Both the position numbers and the translations under genes were made by a program. Of a DNA stretch of 26,308 bases, positions 7,167 to 14,839 are shown in pieces. The stretch's first letter is position 1, and each line of letters begins with the position of its first letter. The notes beneath the pieces were generated by a model that was given only the letters and a program-made list of their open reading frames with translations, made no database searches and had not been told where the DNA came from. The DNA is from a virus. The DNA lies in IMG/VR virus record IMGVR_UViG_3300036719_002953, positions 1-26,308 of that record. One strand, given 5' to 3'.

Positions 7167-9684
7167 GCACATCAACTTCAAGCCCCCGCAGGGAGCCCGC
7201 AAGGAGGCCGAGAAGTCCCTCGCGTGGCGTCGCGAGTTTGGTCGCGGCGGCACGGCCGTCGGCATCGCCAGGGCGAGAGACTTGGCAAACGGAGTCGAAC
7301 TCTCGCCGTCGACAGTCCGTCGCATGAAGGCGTTCTTCGATCGCCACCAGAAGAACAAGTCCGCGCCTGGCTGGAGCCCTGACGAGGACGGATTCCCGTC
7401 CAACTCCCGAATCGCGTGGGCCATGTGGGGCTCCGACGCCGGATGGTCGTGGGCCAAGAAGGTCGTCGAGCAGATGAACGCGGCAGACGAGAAGGAGCAG
7501 CGAGGCCTTCGTCCCTACGGCTCGACGCACGGCATGAGGCCGAAAGTCTACGTCGTCCACGGAGCCCCGTGCAGCGGCAAGAAAGACTACGTCGCCAAGC
7601 ACCTGGGCGAGAACGACGTCGTGTTCGACTACGACGAGGTCATGGCGGCGGTCTCCGGGCGGCCGATTTACGAGCCGAACCGCAATCTCGTCTCTTATTG
7701 TCTGGACATAAGAACCCTTATCCTGAAAAAAGCATTGCAGCGATCGGGAGCCGACAAGACCTGGATCATCACGACAAGAGTCGGCGACGACATGAAGTCG
7801 CAGTTGTCGGACATCCCAGTGAAGTACGTCCACATCGACACGCCGAAGGACGAGTGCCTCCAGCGACTGAAGCAGGACGAGAAGCGACAGCCCTTAGCCC
7901 AGGAGTTACGCCAAGTGATCGAAGAGTATTTCAAGACTGGCGACGAGGAGCAGCGTCGAGCCCCCTTGGCCCAGCCGGGCGTCGAGCGTCGATACATCGG
8001 CAACTTCGGCAACGACGAGCGGCTTGACCCGGAACTGCTTCGCATCGAGAAGCGGTCTGACCCCGAGACTGGCAAGCCTCGCACCTACATCATCGGCTAT
8101 GCGGCTCGCTTCCATCGCGACAGTTTGCTCTTGGGGGATTTCGTCGAGCAGATTGACCCAGGCGCGTTCGAGATCGTGACGAACCGACAGGACGAGGACG
8201 GGAAGCCCCTGGAGACTCGCTGCCTCTTTAACCACGACCCCAATCACCTCCTGGGTCGGTTTCCGACGACCATGCGAATGGTCGTCGACGACAAGGGGCT
8301 GCGGTACGAGTGCCTGCTCCCCGAGACTCGCAGTGATCTCGAAGAATTGATCGCCAGAGGCGACCTCAAGGGGTCTTCATTCTCTTTCGTCGTGAGCGAA
8401 GGCGGCGAGCGCTGGACGACGGAAAACGGCCAGTCGCGACGAATCGTGACGAAGGTGAAAGCCATCCTGGACTGCGGCCCCGTGACCTACCCAGCCTACA
8501 GCGATTCTAGTGTGTCGGTTGCGAAGCGGAGTTACGAGCAGTTCGTTGGCAAGCCGCAGCGAAAGCCGCGACGCAAGAGTCGGCTCAAGACGCTGGAGCG
8601 TAGGGCCGAGTCGCTGCGAGCCAGGATCGCCGCCGAGGCTTTTCTTGCCGAACGTCGCGACTGCGGCCGCGAGCAGGACGGGAAGTTCGGCTCCGAAAAC
8701 AAGTGCCAGGACGGGGCCGGCGGGGCATCTGGCAGTTCGGCATCCTTGGATCAGAACAAGGTTAGCGCGCAAGTGGCTTCGGTATCGGGAATCGGTCGGA
8801 CTTGGAAGGTGAACACGCAGAAGGACGGTAGCGTCCACATTAATGGGGCCGCAGGAGAAATCACAGTCAGCAAGAACGCGCCGGCGCACGGGGTCAAAGG
8901 GAAGAGCAATCTCCACTTCAACCCCAGCGGCGGAGGAAAAGAAATTGCGAAACTCGCCACCGACGCAGCAAAGGCGACCGGGTCTGAGACGGTCTCTGTA
9001 CAGTCATGGAGCCCGGAACACGACGAGGCCCTCAAGGCGAATGGGTTCAAGAAAACAGGCGGTGCTTTCACCAAGTCCGAGGATCACGACATTTGGGTCA
9101 AAGACTTGACGAAGGAAAAGAAGTCGTCCCGGTCTGAGCGACGCGACTGCGGCCGAGGCGACGACGGCAAGTTTGGCTCCGGCAACAAGTGCCAGGAGGA
9201 CGAAAGCAGCAGCAGCGAGCCCAAGTCTGGCAATCGGCCTCAAGGCAGCAAGGCCGAGAAAGCCGCAGCCGAGCAGCGGCCTCCCGTCGGCGAAGAGAGT
9301 CCCAAGTACATGGAACTCTCGCGGCCGATGACATCCGGCAAGGCGAAGGCGGCACAGAAGTTCGCCGACGCGGCCCGCAAGCGGCAGGAGGCGAAGACGA
9401 AGGAGAAGTCGACCGACGCCGGCGACGATGGCTCCGGCGTCCAGACCTGGAGCAAGGGCGACGCCTACCCGTGGACGGCGAAGCAAGTCGGCGACAGCAG
9501 CAAGGGCGGCTACGTCCAGGCGCAGCATCCTGACGGCACCAAGACGAAGAAGTACGAGTTTCCCGCCGGCAGCGATGGCTCTGATGCCTACCGCAAGGCC
9601 GAGGATGAGATCAAGCAGAAGAAGAAGCGGTCTCTCTCGATCAAGGCCGCCGAACTGCGGTCGTTCCTGGAAGCGAGGCGATGA
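7144..9684 (+). CDS. HK97-type (S78) prohead protease fused to N-terminal accessory and P-loop domains and two C-terminal Cys-tagged modules
   Basis: ATG at 7144 is chosen for its AAGGAGG about 10 bases upstream and because conserved sequence begins at once; it gives 846 residues, far longer than a typical prohead protease of about 200. Residues 5-110 match a domain familiar from phage genomes (NFKPPQ, GRGGTAVGIARARDLANG, SPDEDGFPS, AWAMWG). Residues 134-265 form a P-loop NTPase/kinase-like domain (Walker A GAPCSGKK at 140-147). Residues about 295-480 are the protease: candidate His364 in FNHD, Ser in GSSFSF (S411 or S412) and VTYPAYSDSSV. It should cleave the capsid delta region inside the prohead. 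The C-terminus carries two Cys tags (507-521 and 669-683), the first followed by a GNAT-like segment (ALKANGFKKTG), the second by a Lys-rich tail. Residues 180-200 lie in a locally AT-rich patch. It overlaps the next gene by ATGA. Confidence 0.85.
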   Translation: MSIPEKYKHINFKPPQGARKEAEKSLAWRREFGRGGTAVGIARARDLANGVELSPSTVRRMKAFFDRHQKNKSAPGWSPDEDGFPSNSRIAWAMWGSDAGWSWAKKVVEQMNAADEKEQRGLRPYGSTHGMRPKVYVVHGAPCSGKKDYVAKHLGENDVVFDYDEVMAAVSGRPIYEPNRNLVSYCLDIRTLILKKALQRSGADKTWIITTRVGDDMKSQLSDIPVKYVHIDTPKDECLQRLKQDEKRQPLAQELRQVIEEYFKTGDEEQRRAPLAQPGVERRYIGNFGNDERLDPELLRIEKRSDPETGKPRTYIIGYAARFHRDSLLLGDFVEQIDPGAFEIVTNRQDEDGKPLETRCLFNHDPNHLLGRFPTTMRMVVDDKGLRYECLLPETRSDLEELIARGDLKGSSFSFVVSEGGERWTTENGQSRRIVTKVKAILDCGPVTYPAYSDSSVSVAKRSYEQFVGKPQRKPRRKSRLKTLERRAESLRARIAAEAFLAERRDCGREQDGKFGSENKCQDGAGGASGSSASLDQNKVSAQVASVSGIGRTWKVNTQKDGSVHINGAAGEITVSKNAPAHGVKGKSNLHFNPSGGGKEIAKLATDAAKATGSETVSVQSWSPEHDEALKANGFKKTGGAFTKSEDHDIWVKDLTKEKKSSRSERRDCGRGDDGKFGSGNKCQEDESSSSEPKSGNRPQGSKAEKAAAEQRPPVGEESPKYMELSRPMTSGKAKAAQKFADAARKRQEAKTKEKSTDAGDDGSGVQTWSKGDAYPWTAKQVGDSSKGGYVQAQHPDGTKTKKYEFPAGSDGSDAYRKAEDEIKQKKKRSLSIKAAELRSFLEARR

Positions 9685-11660
9685 ACGGCATCGAGTGTCG
9701 CATCGCCTCGTTGCGGGCCTTCGTGGAGGCTCGCGACAGGCAGTTGGAACTGTCGTTCGGCGACGACAACTGCGGTCGACAAGAGGGCGGGAAGTTCGGC
9801 CCTGGCAACTCTTGCCAGGAAGACGGAGATGGCGGTCAGAGCGTCGCCGCGTCGATCCGTCGCCAAGCGGCCGAAACAGATGGCGCTTCGTTCAGTGGCG
9901 CAGACGTCCCGAAAGCGTTCGGCGCCGCCAAGAGCGTTAGGATTTCAGGCGCAGAAGACGCGCTGAAAGTCTTCGACTCGCTTGCTCGCGACGGCATGAC
10001 GTTCAGTCAGGCGATCGCGATGACTCCCGGAGCGAGAGAGAAAGACGCCGAGGTGCGAATCAGAGGCACTCATCGCTCTGATGGGTCTGGCTATATCTCG
10101 GCGGAGGTCATTGTTCCGCTCGACATTCCAACAGACCAGACCGGCGGCGAGGTTGAGTCTGTGCGAATCAAGACAGAGGTCGAGCGATTCTCAGAGGGGT
10201 CGGAGCAGCCCTCCGGCGTCACTCGATCTGGGGTCGCATTTGACTCGCCGGTGAAGTCGGGGCTTCACCTCGACCTTCTCTCAGTCTCCCGCTCGACCCA
10301 GCGGCTAATCGTCAAAGGTCACGAGGCGTTGAAGACGCCCGAAGCAGAGCGAACACCCGAGCAAGTGGCAGCGATCGAACTCGGAGCCAGAGTCGAGCGA
10401 CAAATCTCCTCGAAGATGCTCTCCATGATGGTTGACGCGATCTCAGCCGCCGAAGAGGCGGGCGTCGGCGCTGTCTACACCTACGGAGCCGGCGGAGGCA
10501 GCGGCTCCACAAACTTGGGCGAGAACCCAGACACCTATCGAGGCTACGCGCTCTGGGGGCGATTCGGCCTCGACGGAGTGGTCGTCAAGCCGGGATGGGG
10601 AGGTGAAGTGGACAGGAAACTCTCTGATATCGCCGACAGCCAGGATCATCCAGACCGAGGAGTGCTGACTGAGGAGTCGTGGCAGAAGTACCGGAGTGGT
10701 CAAAACTTGACCCTGCAAGACTTGATGGAAACCAAGCAAGGGGAGCGGTTCTGGAGGCAGTACGGCTCAGGGACGTACTTCGCGCTGAACCTGAAGGACA
10801 AGGACTCCAAGGGCTACAGAAAGTTTCTGAAAATGAAGAAGGCCGCCAACCGCGCTGGCAACTCTCGCGCGTTTTTTTGGTGGCTTGCCGAACACCGAGG
10901 TGACCCTATGGACTATTTCAAGATCGAAAAACGCAACTGCGGCAACGGCGCTGGCGGCTTCCAGAAGGGCAACACCTGCGCCGGGCAGGCCGTCGCTGAC
11001 GTAGCGGGCGGCGCCGCTAAAGGGGCTGTCGTTGGCGCTGCCGCAGCCGTCGGCAAAACCGGCGGCTTCCCTCCGGCGGTCGCCGCTGGGGCCGCGGGCG
11101 GCGCTGCCGTCGGCGCGGTGAAGGGCCTCTACGACAACCGGATGCGACCCACCCGGGCCGGCAAGGCGATCAAGGCGATCGGAACGTCGGACGAGCAAGT
11201 CGCGTCGATGGTGAAGGGCCTGGGCGGAAGCCCGAAGTCGATCGCCGAGGCGGACGGCAAGTCTGCGGTAACGCTTTCGGTTAAGGACAAGGACGGCAAG
11301 TCGCAGTTCGATGTCCGGATGACCAAGTCCGAGGTGCGAATCAAGCCCGCGTCAGGGCGACAGAACCTCACCGCAGGCGACATCAAGCAGATCAAGAAGA
11401 TCGCCGAGGAGAACTCGCCCAAGAGCGTCAAGGTCGTGGTCGATGCCGTCCCGACGTCGGTGCTGGCGAAGATCGTCAAGGCGGGGGCTTCGCTAGCCCT
11501 GGACGCCACCGGGGCGCTCGTGGCGGCGTTCGTTGTGCCTTCTGTTCCGGCAATCGCAGGCACCGCAATCGAAGCGACCACCGGCATTGATATCGAGAAG
11601 ACCAAGGCGGCCCAGTGGGTGGGCGAGAAAGTCTTGGGCAACCTTCCCAAGAGGAGATAA
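9681..11660 (+). CDS. 659-residue Cys-tagged phage protein: third LWxxFGFD module plus glycine-rich membrane-like C-terminus
   Basis: ATG overlaps the previous TGA. After a 30-residue leader comes a Cys tag (residues 31-45), then a module homologous to modules 1 and 2 of the composite protein (YRGYALWGRFGLDGV, LTLQDLMETKQGERFW, LNLKDKDSKGYRKF). A second tag (420-433) introduces a different part: a Gly/Ala-rich glycine-zipper-like stretch at about 437-485, a charged domain, and a hydrophobic segment at about 601-629. Such segments suggest membrane insertion, as in ejected internal head (pilot) proteins or holins; this is inference. An in-frame ATG at 10908, preceded by GAGGTGA, could give an internally initiated 25 kDa product consisting of the second tag and the membrane-like part alone. 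Confidence 0.75.
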   Translation: MNGIECRIASLRAFVEARDRQLELSFGDDNCGRQEGGKFGPGNSCQEDGDGGQSVAASIRRQAAETDGASFSGADVPKAFGAAKSVRISGAEDALKVFDSLARDGMTFSQAIAMTPGAREKDAEVRIRGTHRSDGSGYISAEVIVPLDIPTDQTGGEVESVRIKTEVERFSEGSEQPSGVTRSGVAFDSPVKSGLHLDLLSVSRSTQRLIVKGHEALKTPEAERTPEQVAAIELGARVERQISSKMLSMMVDAISAAEEAGVGAVYTYGAGGGSGSTNLGENPDTYRGYALWGRFGLDGVVVKPGWGGEVDRKLSDIADSQDHPDRGVLTEESWQKYRSGQNLTLQDLMETKQGERFWRQYGSGTYFALNLKDKDSKGYRKFLKMKKAANRAGNSRAFFWWLAEHRGDPMDYFKIEKRNCGNGAGGFQKGNTCAGQAVADVAGGAAKGAVVGAAAAVGKTGGFPPAVAAGAAGGAAVGAVKGLYDNRMRPTRAGKAIKAIGTSDEQVASMVKGLGGSPKSIAEADGKSAVTLSVKDKDGKSQFDVRMTKSEVRIKPASGRQNLTAGDIKQIKKIAEENSPKSVKVVVDAVPTSVLAKIVKAGASLALDATGALVAAFVVPSVPAIAGTAIEATTGIDIEKTKAAQWVGEKVLGNLPKRR

Positions 11661-11665
11661 GGCTA

Positions 11666-11842
11666 GTGGCTCAGTCAGGTGACCGATGTCCCGCTTGTAA
11701 AGTCGGCCGGATGTCCACCAGAACCAGCAAAAACTGCGGTTCAGAGCAGATTCGATATCTGCGATGCAACTGCTGCGGAGCCCAGGGCCGCTCCGTCGTC
11801 TCTGCCGACCGTTCTTGGCGTCGGCCAGAAAAAGTTGTGTGA
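11666..11842 (+). CDS. Small zinc-ribbon protein (58 residues)
   Basis: The GTG at 11666 is chosen because GAGGAG (11651-11656) sits 9 bases upstream, whereas the longer in-frame ATG at 11615 lies inside the preceding gene. The product has CPAC (Cys8, Cys11) and CNCC (Cys34, Cys37), with further Cys24 and Cys36, and the basic strand IRYLRC. This is a zinc ribbon or Ogr-like layout with Arg-rich strands, so nucleic-acid binding is plausible, perhaps late-gene regulation. Small ribbons of this kind are common in planctomycete prophages by my recollection. The stop codon lies within the terminator-like palindrome, just before the capsid gene. Confidence 0.7.
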   Translation: MAQSGDRCPACKVGRMSTRTSKNCGSEQIRYLRCNCCGAQGRSVVSADRSWRRPEKVV

Positions 11843-11853
11843 CACAACTTTTT
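11829..11853 (+). terminator. Terminator-like palindrome with T-run overlapping the zinc-ribbon stop
   Basis: Perfect 11-base arms AAAAAGTTGTG (11829-11839) and CACAACTTTTT (11843-11853) flank the three bases TGA, which are the stop codon of the zinc-ribbon gene. The 3' arm ends in six T. The arm composition is symmetric (A-run one side, T-run the other), so it could terminate in either direction. The GC part of the stem is short, so strength is uncertain; it may be partial, setting the ratio of early head proteins to capsid. Confidence 0.55.
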
Positions 11854-11854
11854 T

Positions 11855-11960
11855 CTTAGTGCGCTACTTTTAGTCGCTCGCTCGCCTTGTTTAGTGTGAA
11901 TGTTGTCAGTCGCTTTTCGCGGCTCGTCCAACACACCCGCAGCAAGGAATGCGAACCACG
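11855..11960 (+). other. Intergenic leader of the major capsid gene
   Basis: About 105 bases without a gene, AT-richer than the surroundings, between the terminator-like palindrome and the capsid start. It contains AAGGA at 11944-11948 as the ribosome binding site for the ATG at 11961. A promoter for separate high-level capsid transcription would make sense here, but I see no convincing -35/-10 pair. Confidence 0.4.
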
Positions 11961-13484
11961 ATGGAAGCCAACGCCAACGCCAAGGTCAAGACTCTGCTCG
12001 ACGAACTCGCCGCCGTGCTGGCCGAGATGGGCGCGATTCAGGACGAGGAGATGCCCGCTGACGCCCGCAACATGGACGAGGCGATGGACGACGAGGACGA
12101 CGACGAGGAAGAGGATCGCGGCGGCTATCCCACCGAGGAGAAGGAAGAGGAGGAGGTCGAGAAGGCCTCCTACAAGAAGCGGATGGCCAAGGAGGAGGAA
12201 GTCGAGGACGCTGAGGTGTCCGACGAGGAGAAGGAGAAGAAACTCCGCTGCCTCTGCTCCCGCGCCGAGAAACTCCGCGACAAGATCAAGTTTTACGAGG
12301 GGGTCGCCGCGAAGGAACTCGAACTGCGGGCCGTCCTCGACAAGTCCACCCCCGCTTCCCGCACCTCTGCCAAGGAGAGCCGATCAGTGCAGATTTATCA
12401 CAACCTCCCCGGCGCTGGTCGCCTCAAGAACTTCAAGGGCGCGAATGCTGAGGAGCGGGCCTACCGCGCCGGTCAGTACTTCCGGGCCACGCTGCTCGGC
12501 GACAAGAACGCCGCTCGGTGGTGTGCCGACCACGGCGTCGAGGCTCGCGCCCAGGTCGAGGGCGTGAACTCGAAGGGGGGTACATTTGTACAGGACGAGA
12601 TCCTCAACGAGATCATCGTCCTTGTCGAGGAGTACGGTGCCTTCCCGGCCAACGCTCGCAACCTCCAGATGAAGTCGGACACCCTCGTGATCCCCCGGCG
12701 GATTGGGGGTCTCCAGAGTTACTTTGTCGGCGAGAACACGAGTATCGGAGAAAGTGACGCGGCCTGGGATCGGGTGCAGTTGGTCTGCAAGAAGGCGGCC
12801 TGTGCCAACCGGATTTCTACCGAGTTGCTCGAAGACTCCGTCATTGGGCTCGCCGATTATTTGACCGGCGAGGTGGCGAGGAGCATCGCGGAGTTGATCG
12901 ACACCGTCGGCTTCGTCGGAACCGGCATCTCCGACCACGGCGGAATGATCGGTGTCTGCACGAAGATTGTCGACGGCACCCACAACGCCAGCCTTGTGAC
13001 CGCCGCCGGCGGCAACACTTCGGCCCTCACCCTTGACGTCGACGACCTCATCGCGACTGCCGGCCGACTCCCGCTTTATGCGAGGGCTCAAAGCCGATGG
13101 TACATGAGTCCCGCCGTCTTTGCGGCCAGCGTCCAGCGGCTCGGTCTGGTCAACAACGTGGGGCTCTCGGGCGGCAACACCGCCGCGAACCTCTCGGCTC
13201 CGACCGAACTGCGTCTGCTCGGCTCGCCGGTGGTCTTTGTTCACACGATGTCCAGCGTGGTCGGTGCCGACCCCGGCGTGGTCAAGGCTCTCTACGGCGA
13301 CCTGTCGCTGTCGAGCATCTACGCGACCCGGCGTGGCGTGACGATCAAGACCAGCGAGGATCGCTACCTGGAACAGGACGCTACCTTGATGGTCGCCACG
13401 ACGAGGTTCGATTGCATTACGCACGACTGCGGCGACAACGTCAAGGCTGGCCCGATCGTGGCCCTCCGGACTGCTGCTTCTTGA
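11961..13484 (+). CDS. HK97-fold major capsid protein with acidic N-terminal delta-like domain
   Basis: Forms the icosahedral shell. Start chosen at 11961 (MEANANAKVKT) because AAGGA lies 12 bases upstream; the ATG at 11949 directly abuts AAGGA and is less likely. Residues about 1-135 are very acidic and coiled-coil-like (runs of D/E, then EKLRDKIKFYEG and ELELRAVLDK), typical of the HK97 delta domain that acts as a built-in scaffold and is removed by the prohead protease; cleavage is expected near SAKESRSVQ (about residue 137-145), which is inference. The mature part has the usual family features: AYRAGQYFRA, GGTFVQDEILNEIIVLV, DTLVIPRR, YFVGE, AWDRVQLVCKKAACANRISTEL, GLADYLTGEVARSIA. Closest remembered relatives are planctomycete prophage capsids. 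Confidence 0.93.
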   Translation: MEANANAKVKTLLDELAAVLAEMGAIQDEEMPADARNMDEAMDDEDDDEEEDRGGYPTEEKEEEEVEKASYKKRMAKEEEVEDAEVSDEEKEKKLRCLCSRAEKLRDKIKFYEGVAAKELELRAVLDKSTPASRTSAKESRSVQIYHNLPGAGRLKNFKGANAEERAYRAGQYFRATLLGDKNAARWCADHGVEARAQVEGVNSKGGTFVQDEILNEIIVLVEEYGAFPANARNLQMKSDTLVIPRRIGGLQSYFVGENTSIGESDAAWDRVQLVCKKAACANRISTELLEDSVIGLADYLTGEVARSIAELIDTVGFVGTGISDHGGMIGVCTKIVDGTHNASLVTAAGGNTSALTLDVDDLIATAGRLPLYARAQSRWYMSPAVFAASVQRLGLVNNVGLSGGNTAANLSAPTELRLLGSPVVFVHTMSSVVGADPGVVKALYGDLSLSSIYATRRGVTIKTSEDRYLEQDATLMVATTRFDCITHDCGDNVKAGPIVALRTAAS

Positions 13485-13537
13485 GTTGTCTAGACACGCT
13501 AACCCATCCCCTGACCCCTGACTGGAGAATCTGAAAA

Positions 13538-13960
13538 GTGAATCATCTCGAAGGCACGAAGACGGTTGTGAAGATCGCGAGCGTTGCGGCCGACGGCGGC
13601 TCGTTCACGCATGAGATCGACACGCTGTACGCCGACTACGTCTCCGTAGACGTCTGCTACTCGACCTTCACCGCGACGTCGGCGGCCTACGCCAGCACGC
13701 TCAAGGTGCAGGAGAGCAATGTCAGCGGCAGCGGCCAGACCGACGTCCCCGGCCTGACGGTGACTGCCGTTGCGGGTCGGACGACCGGCAACCACGTTGC
13801 CCGGTTCAACGTCGATATGCGGGGGCGGAAGCGTTACCTGACGATCGTGGGCAATCCGGCCAAGCCCGCCACTGTCGCGTCGGTCGCTCGCCTCAGCAAG
13901 ATCGAGGACGAGCCCTACGACGCAGCCTCGGCCAACGTCAGCAACTACGTCAGCGGCTGA
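13538..13960 (+). CDS. Possible head decoration or capsid-associated protein (140 residues)
   Basis: GTG start with GGAG at 13523-13526, 11 bases upstream. The product is beta-rich with no charged low-complexity sequence: alternating hydrophobic strands (YADYVSVDVCYSTFTATSA, STLKVQES) and a final RYLTIVGNPAKPATVASVARL strand set. Position immediately after the capsid gene is typical for decoration or head-stabilising proteins, but no signature is recognisable. The leader holds the palindrome TGTCTAGACA (13487-13496) and a tandem CCCCTGA repeat. Confidence 0.65.
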   Translation: MNHLEGTKTVVKIASVAADGGSFTHEIDTLYADYVSVDVCYSTFTATSAAYASTLKVQESNVSGSGQTDVPGLTVTAVAGRTTGNHVARFNVDMRGRKRYLTIVGNPAKPATVASVARLSKIEDEPYDAASANVSNYVSG

Positions 13961-14012
13961 GACCAATCTTAGGCGGGGCCAAGGACGGCTTCGACCACGG
14001 AGGGTTTTAGTC

Positions 14013-14058
14013 GGGCATGGATGCCCAAGCCGTCTCTCTCCCCATATAGAGGCTTGGG
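14013..14058 (+). promoter_or_regulatory. Two mutually exclusive hairpins before the glycosyltransferase-like gene
   Basis: GGGCAT (14013-14018) can pair with ATGCCC (14021-14026), and CCCAAGCC (14024-14031) can pair with GGCTTGGG (14051-14058). The arms share CCC, so both cannot form together. The second stem ends one base before the ATG at 14060 and abuts the AGAGG ribosome binding site, so it could limit translation. Whether it acts is unknown; if the ATG at 14021 is used, most of it is coding sequence. Confidence 0.35.
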
Positions 14059-14059
14059 A

Positions 14060-14839
14060 ATGCGAGTTGTTGTTGGTAACGTCGAGCATGATGTAAAGGT
14101 CGTCGGAGTTCTTTCGGCTCCTCGCCTGGGCTTCATGGACAATTTCTATTGTTCAGTCCAGGCGTTCTCCCAGTTTGGCATTCCCATCACAAAGGGAACT
14201 GGTGCTTTCTGGGATCAGACCATGTACAGGCTTCTCTCTGAGAACTGCAAAGAGGAGACCGGGAACGACTTCATCATCACGATGGATTACGATTCCGTAT
14301 ACGAGCCCGACTGCGTGTCGAGGCTTGTCTCGGCCGCTCTCATCTCCGGCTACGATGCCGTCGCGCCGCTCCAGACGAAGCGAGACGACCAGCGGCTTCT
14401 GTTCATGCCGAAGGGCGTCGTCGGCGAGCGAGGCACGGTCTCGCTCCCAAGGGAGTGGTGGGAGAAGCCCGTCCAGCCCGTGGACAGCGCTCACTTCGGC
14501 CTGACAGTGATTCGCTGCTCGGCCCTCCGTCGCCTGCCGAAGCCCTGGTTTCTCGGCATCCCAAACGAGGATGGCGGCTGGGATGACGTCGATGACACCA
14601 AGCAGGCCAGGATTGACCCCGATATGCAATTCTGGCGTCAGTGGCGAGAGTGCGGCAACACGCTTGCGATCTGCCCGCAGGTTGCGATCGGCCATGCCGA
14701 ACTCGTCATCACTTGGCCCGACCGGCGACTCAAAGCGGTTCACCAGTATCCGAACCACTACTGGCAAGCGGGCGGGAGGAGACCACCGGAGGCTTGGGGC
14801 TCCCCTGAACACGCCGCCAACTCTGAGGTGAATGCGTAA
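14060..14839 (+). CDS. Phage-encoded glycosyltransferase-like protein (GT-A type)
   Basis: Start at 14060 chosen for AGAGG seven bases upstream and because family sequence begins near KVVGVLSAPR; an in-frame ATG at 14021 would add 13 residues but lacks a well-spaced binding site. The protein has a nucleotide-sugar transferase pattern: an N-terminal hydrophobic strand, DFIITMDYDSVYEPDCV with a DxD metal/nucleotide site, VDSAHFGLTVIRCSAL, KPWFLGIPNEDG, and DPDMQFWRQWRECGNT followed by IGHAEL. This matches a family I remember in planctomycete prophages, where it sits beside capsid genes. It may glycosylate capsid or tail proteins, or host surface glycans; the acceptor cannot be read from sequence. 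Confidence 0.75.
   Translation: MRVVVGNVEHDVKVVGVLSAPRLGFMDNFYCSVQAFSQFGIPITKGTGAFWDQTMYRLLSENCKEETGNDFIITMDYDSVYEPDCVSRLVSAALISGYDAVAPLQTKRDDQRLLFMPKGVVGERGTVSLPREWWEKPVQPVDSAHFGLTVIRCSALRRLPKPWFLGIPNEDGGWDDVDDTKQARIDPDMQFWRQWRECGNTLAICPQVAIGHAELVITWPDRRLKAVHQYPNHYWQAGGRRPPEAWGSPEHAANSEVNA

Noticed and set aside
10872-10878. Run of seven T as a possible slippage or frameshift site
   Set aside because: The zero frame continues with sequence homologous in position to other modules, and the -1 frame meets a stop shortly after, so no useful alternative product is seen.
12384-13424. Long 346-codon open frame on the - strand opposite the capsid gene
   Set aside because: It is antisense to a clearly recognisable capsid protein; high-GC coding DNA leaves such shadow frames, and its product shows no family pattern.
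13487-13496. 10-base palindrome TGTCTAGACA after the capsid gene as an operator or terminator
   Set aside because: No T-run, no neighbouring copies and no known regulator; could be chance.
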